Assembly (NCBI GenBank): GCA_963792075.1
Contig: CAWBUW010000012.1
Location: 2,170,001-2,234,000, forward strand
DNA: 64,000 bases
Direction of reading: 5' to 3'
Source: CAWBUW01 sp963792075
GTDB taxonomy: Bacteria > Chloroflexota > Anaerolineae > Anaerolineales > UBA4823
The notes beneath the pieces were generated by a model, which saw nothing but the letters and a program-made list of their open reading frames with translations, did not search any database and was not told the origin of the DNA. A program made the translations under genes and the position numbers. Of this stretch, positions 60,245 through 64,000 are shown piece by piece; within the stretch, counting starts at the first letter, position 1, and each line of letters begins with the position of its first letter.

Positions 60245-60892
60245 ATGGCTCACTCAACACGCACCAACGAAGCATGGCTGGCTGACTTGCGCTCCGGGGG
60301 TACTATCCAGGAATCGGCGCTGGCAGATTTACGCGCAATTATTGTGAAGGGATTGCCATACGCTCTCGGCTCACACCTGCCCGCCGGTCATCCTGAACTC
60401 GAATCCCTGGTGGATGAAGTGGCGCAAGAAACATTGCTCCGCGTGCTGGATCGCCTGGATACTTTTGAAGGGCGTAGCCAGTTCGCCACCTGGGTGCACA
60501 AGATCGCCATCCGCATTGCATTCTCGGAGCTGCGCCGGCGACGCTGGAAGGATGTTTCGTTAGACGCCAGCATGGAAAATGAAGATGCACCCGGCATGCC
60601 AGAACCGTCCGACCCACAGGCTAACCCGGAAATTCAAGCTGAGCGCAACGATTTAATGATGCGTCTCAACCAACTGCTTCAGGAGGAATTGACTGAAAAA
60701 CAACGCATAGCGCTTCAGGCGGTTGCTATGCAGGGGATACCCTTGGAAGAAGTAGCTCGCCGAATGGGCATGCAGCGCAACGCCTTGTACAAGCTTTTGC
60801 ATGATGCACGCAAACGGCTCAAGCAACGGATGGAAGCTGTGGGCATGACCCCAGAAGTCGTGATGTCCACTTTCGAGCAAGATGCCAGGTAA
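60245..60892 (+). CDS. ECF-type RNA polymerase sigma factor
   Basis: 215 aa. Region 2 has VDEVAQETLLRVLDRLDTFE and GRSQFATWVHKIAIRIAFSE, region 4 has EKQRIALQAVAMQGIPLEEV and RMGMQRNALYKLLHDARKRL. The missing N-terminal sigma regions place it in group IV. ATG 60245 is preferred because of the extended -10 box; an earlier in-frame ATG lies upstream of the promoter. The anti-sigma-like gene follows by 40 bases. Confidence 0.92.
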   Translation: MAHSTRTNEAWLADLRSGGTIQESALADLRAIIVKGLPYALGSHLPAGHPELESLVDEVAQETLLRVLDRLDTFEGRSQFATWVHKIAIRIAFSELRRRRWKDVSLDASMENEDAPGMPEPSDPQANPEIQAERNDLMMRLNQLLQEELTEKQRIALQAVAMQGIPLEEVARRMGMQRNALYKLLHDARKRLKQRMEAVGMTPEVVMSTFEQDAR

Positions 60893-60932
60893 GAAACCGG
60901 CAAGATCGTGCGTCTAATTATAGGAACAGACA

Positions 60933-61229
60933 ATGAGAAATATCAAACGGCTTTTTACCCAGATATTCCGCTCACCTAAGGCACTCAAGACAGCGACCTC
61001 AGGCGATTCGTCTGCCATTGCTCAAAAAGTGGTGGAGATGATTTCGCACACCGCAGAGGTCGAATTGACCTGTGATGAGGTGTTTGAATTGATTGACCAG
61101 TTCACTGAAATGGCGCAGCGCGGCGAAAACGTCGCCGAACTGATGCCTTTGGTTCAGCATCATCTGGGGATGTGTCCGGACTGCCGCGAAGAGTACGAAG
61201 CACTAAAAAGAGTTTTGGAACATGGATGA
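60933..61229 (+). CDS. Zinc-finger anti-sigma-like protein
   Basis: 98 aa. The C-terminal part has LTCDEVFELIDQFTEMAQRG and LMPLVQHHLGMCPDCREEYE with a CxxC and upstream His/Cys as in ZAS-type anti-sigma factors. There is no transmembrane helix, so a cytoplasmic switch is inferred. It likely binds the sigma factor encoded upstream. Confidence 0.8.
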   Translation: MRNIKRLFTQIFRSPKALKTATSGDSSAIAQKVVEMISHTAEVELTCDEVFELIDQFTEMAQRGENVAELMPLVQHHLGMCPDCREEYEALKRVLEHG

Positions 61230-61239
61230 TTTGCCCCAA

Positions 61240-61380
61240 AGTTTTATCAGGGGTTGGAGCGTAACGGCTCAAAAGCGGTAGAAGAGTTCCGCAAGGCCTT
61301 TCCTACTGGTTAATACCATTTGCAGCGACTGCCGCGATGAGTTCGAAGCTCTGGAAAGAATCCTCACGGGCACAACCTGA
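61240..61380 (+). pseudogene. Remnant of a duplicated anti-sigma C-terminus
   Basis: From 61315 the translation TICSDCRDEFEALERIL repeats the CPDCREEYEALKRVL end of the preceding gene, followed by TGA at 61378-61380. Upstream, another frame reads FYQGLERNGSKAVEEFRKAF and stops. Frames do not join, so this is a decayed duplicate. Confidence 0.55.
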
Positions 61381-61389
61381 GATACCAGG

Positions 61390-62634
61390 TTATACCGTTT
61401 TTAGATACTCGCGAATCATGAGCGCCACACTGGCGCCTTCGCCGGTGGCGGAAGCGACTTGCTTGGTGCTGCCCTGGCGCAGGTCGCCGGCGGCAAAGAT
61501 GCCCGGCATGCTAGTTTCCAGGAACATCGGTTCACGGTTTTCGAACCCGGTTATTTTTTGCCCACCATGCACCAGGTCATGCCCGGTTTGCACAAAACCC
61601 CAGGAATTCAACTGAACGCCAGACCCCGCCAGGATGCCGGTATTGGGCGTCAGGCCAATAAAGACGAACACGCCGCCCGGATGGATGGTTTCAACCGCTC
61701 CGGTTTGGATGTTTTTGATCTCAACGGCCTTCAGCTTGCCGCCCGTGCCATTGAAGCGTTTGACCTGGGTGTTGAAGCGGACATCGATCTGCGGATGGGA
61801 GAGCACTTTATCCTGGATCACCTGGCTGGCGGCTAGTTTGCTGCCGCGTACCAGCAAAGTTACTTTTTCGACGAATTTCACCAGGGAGAGACTTTCTTCG
61901 GCGGCGCTGTTGCCGCCGCCCACCACCGCGACCGGTTGGCCTTTGTAGAATGGGCCATCACAGGTGGCGCAAAAGTGGATGCCCGCGCCGATAAAATCAT
62001 CCTCGCCTGGTATGCCCAGGCGCTTATAGCGGCTGCCTGTGGCCAGAAGCACCGCCCGCGCAGAATATTCGCTGCCGTCAGCAGTATCCACGCAGTGATA
62101 ATTATCGTGGCTGTGGATGCGGCTGACATCTTGCGCCTGCAGCATTTCTACGCCAAAGCGCTCAGCCTGACGGCTTAGTTGGGAAGCAAACTCCCCGCCC
62201 AGGATGCCCTCGGCAAAGCCTGGCACATTGTCCAGGCGCTCTGTCGCAGCTGCCTGTCCACCCAGGGCAGCGCGCTCGATTACAAGGGTATCTATGCCCT
62301 CGCGTGCAGTATACAGTCCGGCGGTCAACCCAGCCGGACCGCCGCCAATGATGATGAGATCATAATGGTGGCGACTGGCGGTGGTTTTCAGACCCAGTTT
62401 GGCAGCCAGGTCGGCGTTGGATGGTTCCACCAGGATCGAACCATCGGCAAACTCAACTGTAGGAATAATGCGTTTGCCATCATTCTTCTTAAGCACATAA
62501 GCTTCACCAGCGGAATCCTGCTCTATATCTACCCAGTGGTATGGAATCTGATGCTCACCCAAGAATTGCTTGCTGCGCCGGCAATCCGGGCACCAGTAGG
62601 CGCCATAAATAGTGATTTGTGGTTGATCAGTCAT
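61390..62634 (-). CDS. Glutaredoxin-thioredoxin reductase fusion
   Basis: 414 aa. Residues 1-80 are a glutaredoxin-like domain with YGAYWCPDCRRSKQFL and RIIPTVEFADGS. A linker leads to a complete TrxR: IIIGGGPAGLTAGLYTA (FAD), HFCATCDGPFYKG with the CATC redox pair, VAVVGGGNSAAEESLSL (NADPH) and GIFAAGDLRQGSTKQVASAT. It likely passes electrons from NADPH through CATC to the N-terminal CPDC in one chain. AAGGAAATAG precedes the ATG. No separate thioredoxin is adjacent. Confidence 0.93.
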   Translation of the reverse strand: MTDQPQITIYGAYWCPDCRRSKQFLGEHQIPYHWVDIEQDSAGEAYVLKKNDGKRIIPTVEFADGSILVEPSNADLAAKLGLKTTASRHHYDLIIIGGGPAGLTAGLYTAREGIDTLVIERAALGGQAAATERLDNVPGFAEGILGGEFASQLSRQAERFGVEMLQAQDVSRIHSHDNYHCVDTADGSEYSARAVLLATGSRYKRLGIPGEDDFIGAGIHFCATCDGPFYKGQPVAVVGGGNSAAEESLSLVKFVEKVTLLVRGSKLAASQVIQDKVLSHPQIDVRFNTQVKRFNGTGGKLKAVEIKNIQTGAVETIHPGGVFVFIGLTPNTGILAGSGVQLNSWGFVQTGHDLVHGGQKITGFENREPMFLETSMPGIFAAGDLRQGSTKQVASATGEGASVALMIREYLKTV

Positions 62635-62696
62635 TGCTATTTCCTTATTATCTTCTTGCAGTTAACTGGATGCTGTGAATGCAAGAAAACTTACCC

Positions 62697-63054
62697 CTAA
62701 TCTATCTCTCCCATCCAATGCACCCAATTGGCTCCAACCTGCCGGGCATTGTTGACCAGAGCCTGGTCGGCTGTCCATAGCTCGGCCCCTAATTGTTCGG
62801 CTGCGGCCAGGTAGAAGCCATCGTAAGCGGCTTTCTGGCGCAAGCGGGTGGCCCAATCCAGTGCAGATTGGCGTAATTGTACTCCAAAGCGATGCTGGAG
62901 CAGGGTGGTCGTTTCCAGGATAACGTAGTTGCTGCTGAACAGGACTGAATCTGATGAGAGCATCTCGTCCCATTTTTTGTTTTGCTGACGGATGAAACTG
63001 GTCATTGGCGTTGAGGACTGGCAGGAAGGCGGCTGTGTCAATAAAAATGTTCAT
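62697..63054 (-). pseudogene. Frameshifted, apparently chimeric PIN-domain toxin
   Basis: The ATG 63054 starts MNIFIDTAAFLPVLNANDQF, then HPSAKQK; one extra A in an A-run near 62979 shifts the frame, after which WDEMLSSDSVLFSSNYVILE and TTTLLQHRFG continue. The C-terminal segment ALDWATRLRQKAAYDGFYLA with LGAELWTADQALVNNA belongs to a different PIN subtype, so the middle looks like a deletion junction between two toxin genes. The Asp residues of both ends remain. It is unlikely to make an active RNase. Confidence 0.75.
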
Positions 63055-63185
63055 TGTTCAAGCGCCTCGGCTAAATACTCATCGTGCTTTTCGGCCAGGT
63101 TTTCAGGGCCGTTCAATTTTCCGGCTGCCGCGCTGGCCTTGCGCCGCAAGCCTTCCTGGTCTTTAACGCCACCTGCTCGCAGCAT
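63051..63185 (-). CDS. Small antitoxin-like protein, possibly truncated
   Basis: 44 aa, ATG 63185-63183. MLRAGGVKDQEGLRRKASAA and GPENLAEKHDEYLAEALEQ resemble the C-terminal part of VapB-like antitoxins. Its TGA overlaps the ATG of the PIN gene (ATGA), the usual order for such a pair. The DNA-binding half seems lost, perhaps at the junction with the adjacent MazF gene 12 bases upstream. Confidence 0.55.
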   Translation of the reverse strand: MLRAGGVKDQEGLRRKASAAAGKLNGPENLAEKHDEYLAEALEQ

Positions 63186-63196
63186 TCGGAGAGTTG

Positions 63197-63547
63197 CTAT
63201 ACTACTCCTATCACGGTTTGGATAGCTTTTAGGATTTCATTTAATTGCTGATCGTTCAGAGTGCCGATACATTGTACAAATCGTTCCTGTGAGACTGACC
63301 GGATCTGAAATGCATCGGCCGCAGATCGTTTCTCCAGCCCATTTTGTGTATCGGGCGTAATCGAGATCATCCACGGCGCTACTGAGTAGCGCTCTTTCCA
63401 ATCAGTCAGGGGCACGATGACGCGTAAGGGCAGGATGCCAATGGCATCCTCGCTGACAATGACCGCCGGGCGCGTTTTACGAATCTCGGCGCCGATGGTC
63501 GGATCGAGATTGATCAGCCAGATTTCCCCTTTACGCATGGAAATCAT
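63197..63547 (-). CDS. MazF/PemK-family toxin
   Basis: 116 aa (or 113 from ATG 63538). KGEIWLINLDPTIGAEIRKT with RPAVIVSEDAIGILPLRVIV and PLTDWKERYSVAPWMI are typical; KRSAADAFQIRSVSQERFVQ closes the fold. It cuts single-stranded mRNA. The start overlaps the RHH antitoxin gene by 17 or 8 bases, so both are co-translated. Confidence 0.93.
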   Translation of the reverse strand: MISMRKGEIWLINLDPTIGAEIRKTRPAVIVSEDAIGILPLRVIVPLTDWKERYSVAPWMISITPDTQNGLEKRSAADAFQIRSVSQERFVQCIGTLNDQQLNEILKAIQTVIGVV

Positions 63548-63764
63548 CCCCGTTTAATGCCTGGAAAGCGGTCAGCTCGGGGTCTGTCTGGTAATCTACC
63601 AGTAACACCTGAGCAGCAGCGGCAAGCGCCATTCGCTTGCGCTCGGCGACTTGTTTATCCACCATTTCGCGTACCACATCTGAAAGACTGCGCTTTTCCT
63701 GGCGAGCAATCTCGGTCAAGATTTTGTGCTGTTCTGGCTCGAGCAAAATTTGGGTGCGGTACAT
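63531..63764 (-). CDS. Ribbon-helix-helix antitoxin
   Basis: 77 aa. YRTQILLEPEQHKILTEIAR and EKRSLSDVVREMVDKQVAER form the RHH DNA-binding domain; the C-terminal tail (LLVDYQTDPELTAFQALNGD) should bind and block the MazF toxin. AAAAGGAG precedes the ATG. It represses its own promoter in known systems; an inverted repeat lies between -10 and start. Confidence 0.9.
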   Translation of the reverse strand: MYRTQILLEPEQHKILTEIARQEKRSLSDVVREMVDKQVAERKRMALAAAAQVLLVDYQTDPELTAFQALNGDDFHA

Positions 63765-63781
63765 AACACGCGCTCCTTTTA

Positions 63782-63831
63782 TGTGTCATAATATTACACA
63801 ATTATTATACATCTTAAAGGGGTGCTGTCAA
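63782..63831 (-). promoter_or_regulatory. Promoter and operator of the RHH-MazF pair
   Basis: On the minus strand: TTGACA (63831-63826), 16-base spacer, TATAAT (63809-63804). The TGTGT/ACACA inverted repeat at 63782-63800 lies just downstream of the -10 box, suited to autorepression. The -35 box overlaps the end of the upstream partial gene. Confidence 0.7.
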
Positions 63832-63998
63832 CTTGATTTCACTTCAGATGACCAAACATCCGCCGCGATCAAGCGGTAAGCAGGCTGGTATAGATTGCGG
63901 TAGCGCTCAGAATGGTGAACGGGAGGAAACCCTTTTTCTGCGAGCTGGGATGTGAAGGCCTCAACATCCTCCGGGTCCAGCCCAGGCCAGGAAGGTTC
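63828..63998 (-). CDS. C-terminal fragment of an unrecognised protein (runs off window)
   Basis: 56 residues in the window: GLDPEDVEAFTSQLAEKGFP then HHSERYRNLYQPAYRLIAAD and WSSEVKSS before TGA at 63830-63828. No family was recognised. Its stop overlaps the -35 box of the toxin-antitoxin promoter. Confidence 0.5.
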   Translation of the reverse strand, partial: EPSWPGLDPEDVEAFTSQLAEKGFPPVHHSERYRNLYQPAYRLIAADVWSSEVKSS

Positions 63999-64000
63999 TC

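Overview
The window reads as chromosomal DNA of a heterotrophic, largely anaerobic bacterium, most likely an Anaerolineae-type Chloroflexota. This rests on gene content: a pyruvate phosphate dikinase, a four-gene 2-oxoacid:ferredoxin oxidoreductase, a formate/nitrite channel, many one-pass or lipid-anchored proteins with Thr/Pro-rich linkers, SH3b proteins, ABC sugar uptake under a ROK regulator, and abundant oxygen- and thiol-handling genes. No rRNA, tRNA, CRISPR array or prophage was recognised. The taxonomic guess is inference.

Layout. 1-5.1 kb (minus): envelope glycan operon with an SH3b protein, a 1079-aa double glycosyltransferase-like membrane protein and two family-2 glycosyltransferases, the second cut by the window edge. 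5.1-7.6 kb: AT-richer accessory patch with a palindromic element, a decayed IS3-family element, an S8-like peptidase and a small membrane protein. 7.8-15 kb: RAM-domain protein, FNT channel, ppdK and a vorDBAC-like oxidoreductase; a CRP/FNR-type palindrome lies between the divergent channel and ppdK. 15-19.2 kb: rplU-rpmA-rpmE behind a consensus promoter, then tdk, hpt and a CCA/poly(A) polymerase; the L31 protein carries an RNA polymerase alpha-CTD-like domain. 19.2-25.9 kb: two histidine kinases, a response regulator, a CpaF/TadA ATPase, a double-HTH protein and a TPR protein. 26-32 kb: SDR, DUF503, DUF4230, LipM-type octanoyltransferase, a large TPR-like surface protein and a DapA-family aldolase. 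32-45.6 kb: carbohydrate locus with a ROK regulator, binding protein, two permease pairs (one a glycosyltransferase::permease fusion), M29 aminopeptidase, a lipoprotein GH13 enzyme, Ogt and a frameshifted second binding protein; no ABC ATPase gene is present. 45.6-59 kb: housekeeping and stress genes. 59.3-64 kb: a probable selenocysteine-containing reductase-family gene (frameshifted), an ECF sigma factor with anti-sigma protein, a glutaredoxin-thioredoxin reductase fusion, and toxin-antitoxin genes, partly decayed.

The most striking non-coding feature is a set of long, nearly perfect hairpins, most with 3-4 base loops. Several lie between divergent gene starts, where they cannot be simple terminators. 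The strongest candidates for undescribed biology are the UGA-containing gene at 59.3-60.1 kb, the glycosyltransferase::MalF fusion at 37.1-39.3 kb, the L31::alpha-CTD fusion at 15.9-16.3 kb and the hairpin families.
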